Assembly: GCA_028564705.1 (NCBI GenBank)
Contig: JAPXFQ010001350.1
Location: 970,596-1,034,595 of the forward strand
DNA: 64,000 bases
Reading direction: 5' to 3'
Source of the DNA: Apricaphanius iberus
Lineage: Eukaryota > Chordata > Actinopteri > Cyprinodontiformes > Aphaniidae
A program made the translations under genes and the position numbers. Positions within the stretch are counted from its first letter, which is position 1; every line of letters begins with the position of its first letter. Positions 47,210 to 57,201 of this stretch are shown here, in pieces. A model generated the notes under the pieces. The model made no database searches, was not told the DNA's origin, and saw only the letters and a list, made by a program, of their open reading frames with translations.

Positions 47210-48538
47210 TTGTACACCGAATGATTTTAAAGTTCAAGCCATCTATGAAACATTTTATGGATCCCATTAGCTAGACTAAATGTGGAAAAATAACATTTAA
47301 CACGTTACACATTAAATTCAGACCACTTTAAGATGATTCTTTTATCTGTAATTTAATGCTTCATCAACTCATTGCTTATAAAAGCTGGGATCTGATGGAA
47401 TGAGCACAGAACAATCTAAAAGAACTGGTTTCACAGTAAATTGGAGTGCTAACATCATAAAAAACGTGTTACTTGGTGAGCGGAAACAAAGAAAGTTGCA
47501 AAGAAACATTCAAATTGGGATTGTGTTGGTGTTAAATGTTTTAGAGGCAATACAACACATTTTAAGTATCAAACAAATTGGCTTGCAAGAAGCAAAATGC
47601 AGTAACTCAAAACCCTTATAAGGCTTTACCTGTACAATTTTATATACTGAGCTTTATGTTGCTTACAACTCAAATGTAAGACTTGGGCAGAAACCCGAGA
47701 AACACACCAATCGGGCATTTCTGACATACCCATTTCTGGATCAACATTCTCTGATTGTAGTATATTTTAATATTAAAATGGTTCTTAAGTGTAGTTTTTA
47801 ACGCAACAGAAAATTAAAGCATTCAAAATGATTATGATCCATGTATGTAAACATACAAAATCAAACTGAAATATAATTGAAAAGTTAATTTCTAAACTAT
47901 ACAGTTTGAGCGTTGTCTAGGGTGTTAATGGAGTTTGCATGTTTACCCCAGGTTGCATGTTCACTAACAAAAGATATGAAGCCAGATGCAGCAGCAAATA
48001 TATTTAATCAAATATGTGTCAAGGGGCTGGCATTTCAGGACGCCGTAAAGTATCATGTTTGGATCCAGGTCACAAAGTGGAGAAATCTCTCAACGCCGGC
48101 TCAGTTGTTGCCCTGATAACAACCCCACTGGCATTTTTATTTATTTATTTTTGAGTGGATGACTTTCACAACATTGAAAAAGTAAACTAACAGGGCGTCA
48201 TATGGTGTTGCAGTCCTAATAAAGCAAATACTGACTTACTTATTGATCTTAGAATTTGATTTACTGTCCCTCTATCACCAGCTGCAACAAATGAATCCAG
48301 ATGACCACAGACTCCAAATGCTTTTAAATAAAACTCTCATTTGAAGCTAGATTTGTCATGTTTGCTACTGGGATGACTTACTACAGCAGTTTAAACGAGT
48401 TTGTGTAGAACAATGGGGGGGGGGGAGGCGCATTCAATGTGTCATTTTTAGACTGTTTTTGAAACTATACCCGTTTTGTCTCCATGTAAATCTAAGTGTA
48501 AGCTGCTATACCCGATGGATGATCTATTTAAGAAGAGG

Positions 48539-48609
<71 letters not shown>

Positions 48610-48825
48610 TATCACTGCCGTTTTCATTCTTTTATTGAAGCTTGTTGATGTCCTCATGCTAAAAAGGTCAGAAGTTGATGCATTTGTATCATAGGAATAA
48701 GTATTTGACCTGCTAATCATGCAATGAAAAAATTGTCCTGATCTTATTTCTGGCTGCTTGGTGCATCATTCTGCTAATAAAAACAAGGATCAACCAATTG
48801 GCAAAGCGTGGTAAGTTGCATCAGT
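47210..48825. other. Intergenic region between ddx19 and ubxn10
   Basis: AT-rich sequence with short frames only. A G-run (48415-48425) and the (TA)n tract at 48541-48606 are the only clear features. No coding or conserved regulatory signal was recognised. Confidence 0.6.
48541..48606. repeat. (TA)n microsatellite
   Basis: Sixty-six bases of uninterrupted AT dinucleotides; it creates spurious IYIYIY frames on both strands. Confidence 0.95.
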
Positions 48826-48832
48826 GGTTTAT

Positions 48833-49516
48833 TTAGCATCTTTGAATGTGGTCACTGTTCTGAGAGATGCACAGCACCGATCTGTTCAGGATGCCGCACC
48901 GTTCCAGGGTCATGTCCATGTCTGTGAAGGTTCTGCGTGGCACATCCATGGTCTCGATGAAAGCGCCTCTGTAGGTGGCAGCAAACCTGGCCTCTGCGCT
49001 GGCTCTCACCGCCCGCAGGGTGTCTGTGGGGTCGAAGAGCTGCTCAAACCTTCGACCGCTCGGCGATCTAACAGCCAGAAGCAACCCGCCTGATTTAGTC
49101 GGTGATGCGGTTTCTCGGGGTTCCGTCCGGGCGCTCTCCCCGAGCTGTCCATCGGTCTTTCTCCGGGTCACTTCTCCGTCAGACAGGCGGAACTCGAGCA
49201 TCATTTCATCCAGACCCCTCGTCGGCCTCTCCTCGGACTGCCTGCCCCGTATGGATGGAAGAACCTGGTACTTGTTTAGAGACGCTGGGGGTGCGACAGG
49301 AGCCTGCTGCAGCAAATGCAGAACCTCCTCCTTGTTCAACCTTCGGGCCTGCCGAATTTCAGGCTCGGACCAGGAGCGGAGGCTTCCGTCCGACTTGTCG
49401 GCAAAATGACGCTCTGGATGTTTGTTGTCGATTTGTGAACCACCTGCACCACGTAGCAAGCTGTCAACGGCGGGTCTGCTCCTCCCTTTGGCAGACTTCG
49501 GTCTTGCTAAATGCAT
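48833..49516 (-). CDS. ubxn10: UBX domain-containing protein 10, complete single coding exon
   Basis: Adaptor of the p97/VCP ATPase that localises to cilia and supports intraflagellar-transport complex B and ciliogenesis. The 227-residue product starts MHLARPKSAKGRSRP, a block conserved near the N-terminus of UBXN10; an in-frame TGA two codons upstream fixes this start within the exon. A short conserved motif SLNKYQVLPSI lies near residue 80. The UBX domain occupies roughly residues 143-222: LLLAVRSPSGRRF, then IETMDVPRRTFTDM and LNRSVLCIS. The human protein is about 280 residues with a longer N-terminus. A non-coding first exon is likely: donor AAAG|GTAAGC at 49683 and acceptor TTGTAG before 49578. 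The coding exon is GC-rich, which produces long but meaningless antisense frames. Confidence 0.93.
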   Translation of the reverse strand: MHLARPKSAKGRSRPAVDSLLRGAGGSQIDNKHPERHFADKSDGSLRSWSEPEIRQARRLNKEEVLHLLQQAPVAPPASLNKYQVLPSIRGRQSEERPTRGLDEMMLEFRLSDGEVTRRKTDGQLGESARTEPRETASPTKSGGLLLAVRSPSGRRFEQLFDPTDTLRAVRASAEARFAATYRGAFIETMDVPRRTFTDMDMTLERCGILNRSVLCISQNSDHIQRC

Positions 49517-49742
49517 TGATCACCTCTCAGTTGCTCCTCTTGATGATATCCGCAAAGTCAAAAAAACGCAGTTAGTTTCTACAACACAAACCGAGAAGCT
49601 TTGAAAGATTTCCAACCTACCGATAAACATTTACAAAAAGAAAAAAGAAAAAACACCACTTAAATCTTACTGAGTCGCTTACCTTTCACACAGTTTGACC
49701 AAGAGTTCCCCTAACCTTTTAACGGCGTCTGCAGGCAATCTG

Positions 49743-49756
49743 GTAACCACGGTAAC
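49743..49756. promoter_or_regulatory. RFX X-box upstream of ubxn10
   Basis: GTAACCACGGTAAC fits the X-box consensus GTNRCC-N(0-3)-RGYAAC at every position, with a 2-base spacer. It lies about 230 bp upstream of the ubxn10 start codon and about 60 bp upstream of the proposed first-exon donor, where a core promoter is expected. RFX factors drive ciliary genes through such sites, and ubxn10 is a ciliary gene. Confidence 0.65.
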
Positions 49757-49909
49757 CGGCTAAACTAGAGAGCCACCTGGCGGTAGGTGTCGCAACTGCG
49801 GACACGACATCCATCTTCAAAGCTAATTTACAATTTGTACAATCTGGTGGTTCTGCCGCCCTAGACGAGCTCATCCTACCCCGACAAAACAGTATAAACT
49901 GTTAGAAAT

Positions 49910-49990
49910 ATTATCAATCAATCAGACTTTATTTATAAAGCGCTTTTCAAACTACAAAAGCTTCTCAAAGTGCTTTACAGGCTAAAATAA
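49910..49990 (-). mobile_element. L2/CR1-type LINE 3' tail
   Basis: ATCAATCAATCAGACTTTAT, then AAAGCGCTTTTCAAAC and CTCAAAGTGCTTTACAGGCT: the intact version of the tail that is split by a SINE at 21960-22545. No coding sequence is attached. Confidence 0.6.
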
Positions 49991-49999
49991 CACCACTAA

Positions 50000-50894
50000 C
50001 TCAACCCTTCCCAAAATAAAATCATCACATTAGACCGCCCCCCACCCAAACCATCTCCCACGCAAACATAAAAGTAACAATAAAAGAAAAAAAAAGCAAC
50101 AAGGGGATGAGTACAGATGAGTCATTTATGAACTAAATATGGTGAGAGAGACAGTGTTTTAAATAGTTTTGTGATCATGGTGTGATGAATAGTAAAGGTC
50201 TGAACAATAAGAAGTTTTAGCCTAATGAAAACACAAGGTTCATCTTCTAGCAGGGAAATTCATTAAAAATACTCTTATTCATCCAAATTGAAAATAAAAC
50301 TCAAAACGTTGAAGTGTCGAATTTACATGTGAAGTGTCATTGTGGACGGGGAAACTGTGTGCAGGAAGGATCGCTAGTGATGTGTTGAAATTGCTTAGTG
50401 AAAGCCCAGACCTGAAAGCAATTCAGATTATGTGGCAATACTTAAAATTTGATGTTCATAAAAAGTCTCAATTCTGACTGAATCCTTTTTAGAAATAAGC
50501 ATTTCTGGCTGCACGTACCAAGCTGGTAGATCCGTACACCAGAAACTGCAGCAAAAAGGGGTTCATGTGTTGGGCTGGATGCAGAAGCAGCCACCAGGTT
50601 AATTAATATCCTGAACCGTTTATTTTAAAAATGGTGACAGTGTAGTTTCAAATAAGACATTACATTAGATAAGTAACCTTTCATCAGCGCATATGTATAT
50701 TTAAATAATTTTCAATGCATCCACATAGTGCTGGTTATACAATACCGTTACCATTTAACAATAAACAAAATAAAAATCAATGTTTGACTATAATAACTTT
50801 ATTCAATGTAACTTGAATACAACCTTTTATTAACCAGATAAGATTTCTGAAATGTTTACAATACTTCTATTATGTTTGTTCCATTTGCTTTCTG

Positions 50895-50926
<32 letters not shown>

Positions 50927-51340
50927 GAGTAAGAACATAAAGCAATCAAATTAGTGACAATATTTTTGCATATGTAGGCTAATATCAAACTGTTATAGAT
51001 TTAAATAGCTGATGTGACATTTTTATACAGGTTATTCACTGTTTTATTAAGAGATTTAATTTCTAATTATTTGGTTCCCTTTTCATAAATAATTTTCCTA
51101 CAATCATGAAATACCTACGGCTTTATAATTTAAACAACACCCGAGAAACAGTAGAAAACAATCAAAGTTTCATGACAATCAGTAAGATAAACAAGTATTA
51201 TACAAAACATTGGAAAGCACGGCGTTAGAATGAGTGTGATATTAACTCTTTAACAAATGCTTGGATGATCATACAGCAGCAGCAGTTTCCCCAGCACTCC
51301 AGCATGGATAATTTAAAGACAGGTATATCCTAGCACTTGT
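50000..51340. other. Intergenic / 3' flank of cptp
   Basis: AT-rich, no coding signal. It contains a poly-A run at about 50898-50920. Minus-strand AATAAA signals at 51043-51048 and 50826-50831 are candidate polyadenylation sites for cptp, about 300 and 520 bp after its stop. Confidence 0.5.
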
Positions 51341-51346
51341 TCCTCT

Positions 51347-54300
51347 CTATGGTAAATCCAGCAGGTTGTGTTTCTGGTAAAGGGCATCTGTGATCAGGTA
51401 CACCTCAGAAATGAAAGGCACAGCCTCCCCCAGAACGGCAACGACCCGCTCAGGGGGGCCGACGTTCATCACTTCAAAGAAAGCCTGCCTTCCAGGGAGG
51501 GCAAAGAACGCCATGCCAGCCGCCTTACGGACCACCCACGGGTGGTGCTGGGCCAGGGACTCATTGTAGGCCTCCCTGCACATGACCGAAGTCTTGTCAT
51601 CCTCCTTGCTGGTTCGCAGGCGTTCCAGGAAGAGCTCAAGCCACCTCAAAGCACGGTGGAGCCTCAGTAGAGTGCGGCAGCCGGACTCAGGAAAGATACC
51701 CGTCTTTTCCACGTCCACCAGTTTGTTGTCCAGCTCAAACTTGACCATGGACTGGATGGTGGCATACTGAGAGCCTTTTTCACCGTTTAGGAAGTTCACC
51801 AGGATCTGGATCTTGCTGACGGCATCTTTAGAAATGAAGCCAAAAACGCTCCCCAAGCTGTTCAGGAACCTGTTGATTAGACAAACAGACACACCCTGTG
51901 AGACCTTACTGTAGTATTCACAGGAGTCTCACTCCGAAACAGTCCGTTAAGGGATTCAAAGAATCTACCAGTCTTAACCTTCATTGTTTCCTTCATGATC
52001 CTCATTATGGATAAATAAGAGGATTAATGAGTGTCATGAGTAGGTGTCCCATAAACATTTACTATATTTTCTATGTTTACTACATTTTATTTTTTTTATA
52101 TTTTATGATATTTTCTAGGGATGCCGACGATTCCACTTTTTTCAAACCGATACGATACAGATACTTCATTTCGAGTACTTGCCGATACAGAGTACCAATA
52201 CTATTACCACACAAAAAAATGCTATGAATTGGAAAACAGGTTTTATTTTCTTCTCTGCTTGTTACAATAATTGATGGTTAATTAGAAAAAATATATATTG
52301 ATAAACATGACCATAAAACTTAACTTTAAAGTGAATTTTTTGTAAATATTAAATTATTCTGGAGTTTCCACATTTTAAGCATCGGTTAATGGTATTGGTT
52401 AACTTTAACCGATACAGTACATAACAATATCGGCACCGATACCCAATACCAGTATAAGTGCATCCTCAATATTTTCTAAAATCAAACGTAATAATTTTAT
52501 TCCACACCAAGTGGAATAAAATTATTACGTTATTATTATTATTATTTTTTTCCTGAAAAATTATTCTTTTTCAGGAAAAAAAGTGGAGTGTTAGTTTCAA
52601 AATATTAACGAGGCCAATAAAAATAAAGAAGAAATGCAACTTATTTTTCAGTACTGTAATACGCCTTATTGTACTAGGCAAGGCCATTTTATTTGTACAG
52701 CAAACCTTTTAACAAGGTGTTACACTTTTTCCTTTCACTTAACTTTTCCTATGCTTTGATGCAGGATTTTAAACTAACTTTTTTTTGTTGTAAATTTTTG
52801 GTTTACCCTCCTAGGCAACCCAAGGCAATTTTATTTGTATAGAACACTTAAAAAAAAGAAGATAATTCCAAGTTTCTTACATGATTTGGTGGACAAGGAA
52901 CAAATAAAACACATGATAAGAACATAAAATACAACAAACAGCAATCAAGCATGAAAAACACAAAACATATGATAGATAATAAAGCATGACACATAAAAAA
53001 ATATGACAATTTTGTTTACTCAAACCCAGCTCTAAAAAGATGAGTCACTAGTTTTCATTTAAAGCAACTCAGTGTTTCTGCAGCTTTGCAGTCGTCAGGA
53101 AGTTTGTTACGGATCAGGGGAGGACAGAATCTGAAAGCTGCTTGGCCATTTTTGGTTTTGAGTCTAGGGATGATTAATACACGAGAGCTTGAGGACCTGT
53201 GTGGTTGGTACAGTGACAACAGGTCCTTGCTATATTTTGGCGCTATGCCATTTAACGATTTATAAACTAGTAAAAGTATTTTAAAGTCTATACTTTGAGC
53301 TACAGGGAGGCAGTGCAAGGAGTTTAGAACTGATGTGATCTGCTTTCCTTGTTCTAGTGAGGATGCAGCAGCAGCGTTCTGGATCAGCTGCAGCTGTCGG
53401 ATTGTCTTTTTAGGTAGACCTGTGATGTTGTTGTTGCAGTGATCAAACTGACTAAAGATAAACACGTGGATGAGTTTTTCAAGGTCCCGTTTTGACATTA
53501 GTACTTTAATCTTAGCAATGTTCTTCAAATGATAGACGGATAACTTTTTATTGTTTTTTATGTGACCCTGGAGGCTCAGTTCTGAGTCCATTACTACACC
53601 TAGATTTTAGGCCTGATCAGTAGTTTCTAGTTGTATTACTCGAGGGTGTGTGCTAACTCTTGATCATTCCTCTTTAGATCCAAAGATAATTACTTCAGTT
53701 TTGTTTCTATTGAGTTGGAGATAATTATGGAACATCCAGCTATTGAGTTGCCAATGCATTCACTTAGGGTTTAGATGGGTTCAAAGTCACCTTGTGACAT
53801 TGTGATGTAAAGATTAGAATCATCTGCATAGTTATGGTAACTAATTATACTAGTTATTAAAATCTGGATTATCAGGAGCATGTAGATAATGAATAGAAGA
53901 GGCCCAGGAATGGAGCCCTGGGGGACCCCACATAGGTCAAAGTTGTCAAAGACTGTCCAGTCAGCACGTTTTCCCATGACTGTGGAGGCTACAATATTTC
54001 TGTGGCAAAAACTCTTTATAGTTTTCTGTACTATCCTTTTCTAATCATAAACCACAATCATCAAAAGTAACAGAAATGGGGGGGGGGGAACTGAAATATA
54101 TCACTGGGCTTGTATATGAATCTACTGAAAATTGTATTTACTTTTATATAATCACCAAAATTATATGTTTTTCAATGCAGAGCTGGAAAGCTCCTGCAGT
54201 GGCAGACTGCTGCATCCTAGGTGCATAAAGCAGTGTTATCCTAGATCCTGCCTCCCAGCAGGTGTAAGAATCTATAACTGCTCTCCCAAAAATTAACACA

Positions 54301-54908
54301 ATAAAGCTAATCTCTGCTGGCAGGTTTTTCACACGTAGTAAATGGTCTACACTTTATCCACAAAAACACATGCTCAAATTGAACATCTGAATCTGAATTA
54401 CCGTACTCTTTTCTTGAGACAAACTTTCCACAGGTGATTCAGGTAAGAGGGGAAACAAAGTGCAAAACGTATCTGTAGGAAATGGCTTCGAGCTCACCGA
54501 AGGTTGTGAAATATATCTAAATAGGAAGGAGGAGGCTGGTAGTGTCATGGGTTAGTAACCCAACCTCAACACTGAAAACTCAAGACCTGAATGGCTGGTT
54601 TGGAAAGCTTTCAGGAATCCAGCCTTTTAACATTGTACTTTACCTTATACCTGCGTTTTGACTGCAAATTTAATGAGCACAAAGCTTGTTCGGGGTTTAT
54701 ACCTCACAGAAATCAGTTTATTCCCACCTTTTCCATCATTGAAGGCTAAAAACACAAGAAAATATTGAACAATAACAACTTACTTTACAAGACCTCTCCA
54801 TCCAGCGACGTAGTGTTCGAGGTAGACCTCTTTGTTTGGCGACATACACAACTTAAAACTGTCCAGGACCTCCTGCAGACAGAATTTCTGATTCTCCGAA
54901 CCTGCCAT
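51347..54908 (-). CDS. cptp: Ceramide-1-phosphate transfer protein, complete
   Basis: Cytosolic GLTP-fold protein that moves ceramide-1-phosphate between membranes (from the trans-Golgi to the plasma membrane) and so influences eicosanoid output and autophagy. Two coding exons, 54908-54784 and 51869-51347, joined in phase across codon 42 (GLVK-FLNSLG), give 215 residues; the human protein has 214. Ligand-site residues are present one position later than in human: D57 and K61 (FISKDAVSK), R107 and R111 (CRTLLRLHR) and H151 (HHPWVVRKA). The C-terminus ends HNLLDLP as in the family. The start ATG at 54908 opens MAGSENQKF. The 2.9 kb intron holds a hAT-like element and an L2-type LINE. Its head-to-head neighbour is ints11, as in other vertebrates. 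Confidence 0.95.
52117..52469. mobile_element. hAT-like non-autonomous element with 8 bp target duplication
   Basis: The 353 bp element starts AGGGATGCCGACGATTCCAC and ends in the inverted GTGCATCCTCAA. It is flanked by TATTTTCT at 52109-52116 and 52470-52477. It is rich in CCGATAC/GTATTGG motifs and non-coding. It lies in the cptp intron. Confidence 0.7.
52485..52531. repeat. Perfect 21 bp hairpin
   Basis: The arms 52485-52505 and 52511-52531 are exact inverted copies (core ACGTAATAATTTTATTCCAC) with a 5-base loop. A second short hairpin (CCTGAAAAA/TTTTTCAGG) lies at about 52552-52579. It directly follows the hAT-like element's right duplication. Confidence 0.8.
52672..53980 (-). mobile_element. 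L2-type LINE 3' half plus tail
   Basis: On the minus strand 53977-53771 encodes [13 protein letters not shown] and YADDSNLY, the reverse transcriptase B and C catalytic blocks. 53591-53055 (178 codons) encodes [17 protein letters not shown]-like [32 protein letters not shown] and [12 protein letters not shown]. The 3' tail CAAGGCAATTTTATTTGTA is at about 52822; a second, partial tail lies at 52676-52710. The frame is broken between the blocks. It inserted into the cptp intron in the same orientation as the gene. Confidence 0.88.
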
Positions 54909-54979
54909 AATTAATGGATGTACTCTATCAGGAAGCGCTGCTAACGAAACGAACTACATACAAACAGAGAAAACTTGTC

Positions 54980-55360
54980 TAACAGCGACCAACTACAGCA
55001 AGAGAAGTCGGATGTAAAAGGACAGAGTCAAAGACCATGCACATTACAGTCATTGCGGTTTTACAAGTGATACTTGTTCTTAATCCATTCCCACTGCGCA
55101 GACTCGAACCGGAAAAACTCTCGAAAACTCGGAAAAACGTCTTCAAAATAAAACCACGGGAAATAATTCATTACAAAAGTTATCCTTCCCATTTATTTTT
55201 CAAATAGAATAAATGTTGGCATTTATAATAATGTACACATTCTAATTGTTATTTACAAATTTAAATAACAACGGGGGGGGGGGATTATTAAATGGAGAGT
55301 TAAATAATTCTGTTTACTCTTTGTCAGATATGTGTATGGTACGCAAAAAAAAATTTCAAC
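54980..55360. other. Proximal promoter side of cptp and adjoining AT-rich sequence
   Basis: Upstream of the cptp ATG there is a short GC-richer segment with CCACTGCGCAGAC at about 55088, an NRF1-half-site-like motif. No TATA box was seen. A G-run lies at 55273. The rest is AT-rich without recognised features. Confidence 0.35.
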
Positions 55361-55880
55361 ATATTTCTATTCAAGTAAAAGTAAAAGGGAGTCATACAAG
55401 AATTATTCAAGTGCCAAGTAACCATAAAATCAGATTCAACACTTCAAAATCTGTCCAGATTAAATTTGATTTGCTCTTATGACAGTGATACTTGCAGTAA
55501 GTAGTGCTTACATGGTTCAGAACGGGTTTAGTACTTCAAGTGAAAATATATACTGTTAACTGTATCTTTTTGAACTCCAATGATACAGCAGGCTTATAAG
55601 GTAGAAACCAGCACTAGAAAAACTAAGCGTGTGTACAAACCAGAAGTTCATGTTAACATAAACTGTAAATGTGTCTCCAGTAGTTTAAGTTAAACGAAAT
55701 TGCTTTTCTTTTAATCTGAGTGGGTAGAGTATCCAGAATTTTTACCTAAGTAAGAGTAGTGGTACTTCACTATAATCTTACCCAAGCTAATCAGAAAGTA
55801 CAGTGTAGTAAAACTACGCCTAAAAGTATTTTTTTGCCAAAAATTTACTTAAGTAGATGTAGTGTCTACTCACCTCTGTG
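55360..55880. repeat. AAGTA-rich dispersed repeat
   Basis: Contains TCAAGTAAAAGTAAAAGGGA, GAGTAGTGGTACTTCACTAT and TTTACTTAAGTAGATGTAGT, motifs typical of a common fish non-autonomous DNA element. No ends or duplication could be fixed. No coding capacity. Confidence 0.4.
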
Positions 55881-56814
55881 TTGTCGAATATTTTCTTAAA
55901 CACAAGGGATGAGAGAGAATTCCTTCAGTAGTTTTAGGGTTTTTTAATTGAAGACTTGACACTTCATCTTAGCCCTATCAAGAATGCTTTGATGGGATAA
56001 ATACTGGACACGACCTTCAAAAAAGTGTAAAACTGACCAACTACCTCTTCAGTCATTCTTTGTAAACAAAGTGTTTCTTTATTTATTAGTATTTATCTTT
56101 TATTCCTAGTTGGAACATTAAGTGGTGAAAAATTGTGCTTAAAGATACATTTGCTGTACTGGAGAACCTTCTGATGAAACACCACGGCCTTCATTGATAC
56201 CCAAAGCATCCCTGGGTGGCTCGCTGGTTAAACAAGTTGTGTCAGTACAGTATTCTAAAACGAGTGCGCCGGAGAGCAGGAAAGGGAGGTCTAGACCGGA
56301 TGATCAGCTTAACTGGGAGTGGGTGCCTAGAAGATTTCCCTTTTGGCCAACATACAATCTTGAGCACACTCTGCTCGTTTGCCTTAAATGGAAGACTAAG
56401 ATAATAAACCTCGATTTACACAGCAATAGTATTTTTTAAGCAATATTTAAAATGTCTTTGCTTAAATCAGTGCATCCAATTGTTAATGTGAAAAAAAATG
56501 TACTGGGTCTTGTGTTAACATTGTTTTAAGTAGAGCTGGGGTTTTACTCAACAATCACATGTTTTATAATCGATTGGCAGAATAATAAAACTGAGATTAG
56601 AAAGTTGTTCTGTAAAAAAAAAAAAAAAACGTTGTTCTGTATAGGCTCTTCCTGCTTCCCTTCCTTCGTTGTTAGTAATGGTGGAAAATCACATCAATGA
56701 CCCAGCAGTTTATGGGTGTCTGGTTCTTTTACCACAGTAAAAACATTAAAGTGGGTTTAATTCAGACAGAAGATGCACATGTCAGTTTTTTGTGTTTTTT
56801 TGGTATCTTCTTTC

Positions 56815-57010
56815 CTAAAAAGTTTTATTAGGTGTAGTAATAGACTCAGACCTTAACCCCCATGATCACGTAAAGGCAATAAAAAGGTTAGCCTTCTATC
56901 ATCTCAACGATTAAAGGACTAATATCACAAATGGACCTTGAAAAACGTATCCAGGCCTATCTTTTCTCAGCTTGATTACAGCAACAGTGTCCTCTTGCTC
57001 AGTACTTTTG
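56815..57010 (+). mobile_element. L2-type LINE scrap
   Basis: The plus strand encodes GVVIDSDLNPHDHVKAIKRL and, after frame breaks, remnants of the LDYCN block (CTTGATTACAGCAACAGTG). This is the segment between the reverse transcriptase and the C-terminal region of L2-type ORF2. About 200 bp remain, close to the ints11 promoter. Confidence 0.7.
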
Positions 57011-57025
57011 TTACGAAAGCGCTTC

Positions 57026-57033
57026 CCGGAAGT
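57026..57033 (+). promoter_or_regulatory. ETS-type site in the ints11 promoter
   Basis: CCGGAAGT, the canonical ETS/GABP core, lies about 170 bp upstream of the ints11 start codon in TATA-less sequence, as is usual for housekeeping promoters. Confidence 0.4.
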
Positions 57034-57201
57034 TCAGGTTTAGCCGCCTAGCTCAACGCTTCTGAATGCGTGAAACAGTCGCATGCAAAAGTTTCAACAA
57101 GCATTTCTTATTCGCTTAGAGAGTTTAGATAAACTATTATAAGACCTCGTTGGCATCATCCATTAGTCTACAAAGCCCAGTAACGGGCAGATTTTAAAAG
57201 A

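Noticed and set aside
48448..48720. IYIYIY-rich frames on both strands
   Set aside because: Translation of a (TA)n microsatellite.
48975..49575. Plus-strand frames of 144 and 157 codons opposite ubxn10
   Set aside because: They are antisense shadows of the GC-rich ubxn10 coding exon, with no family features and no support from splice sites.
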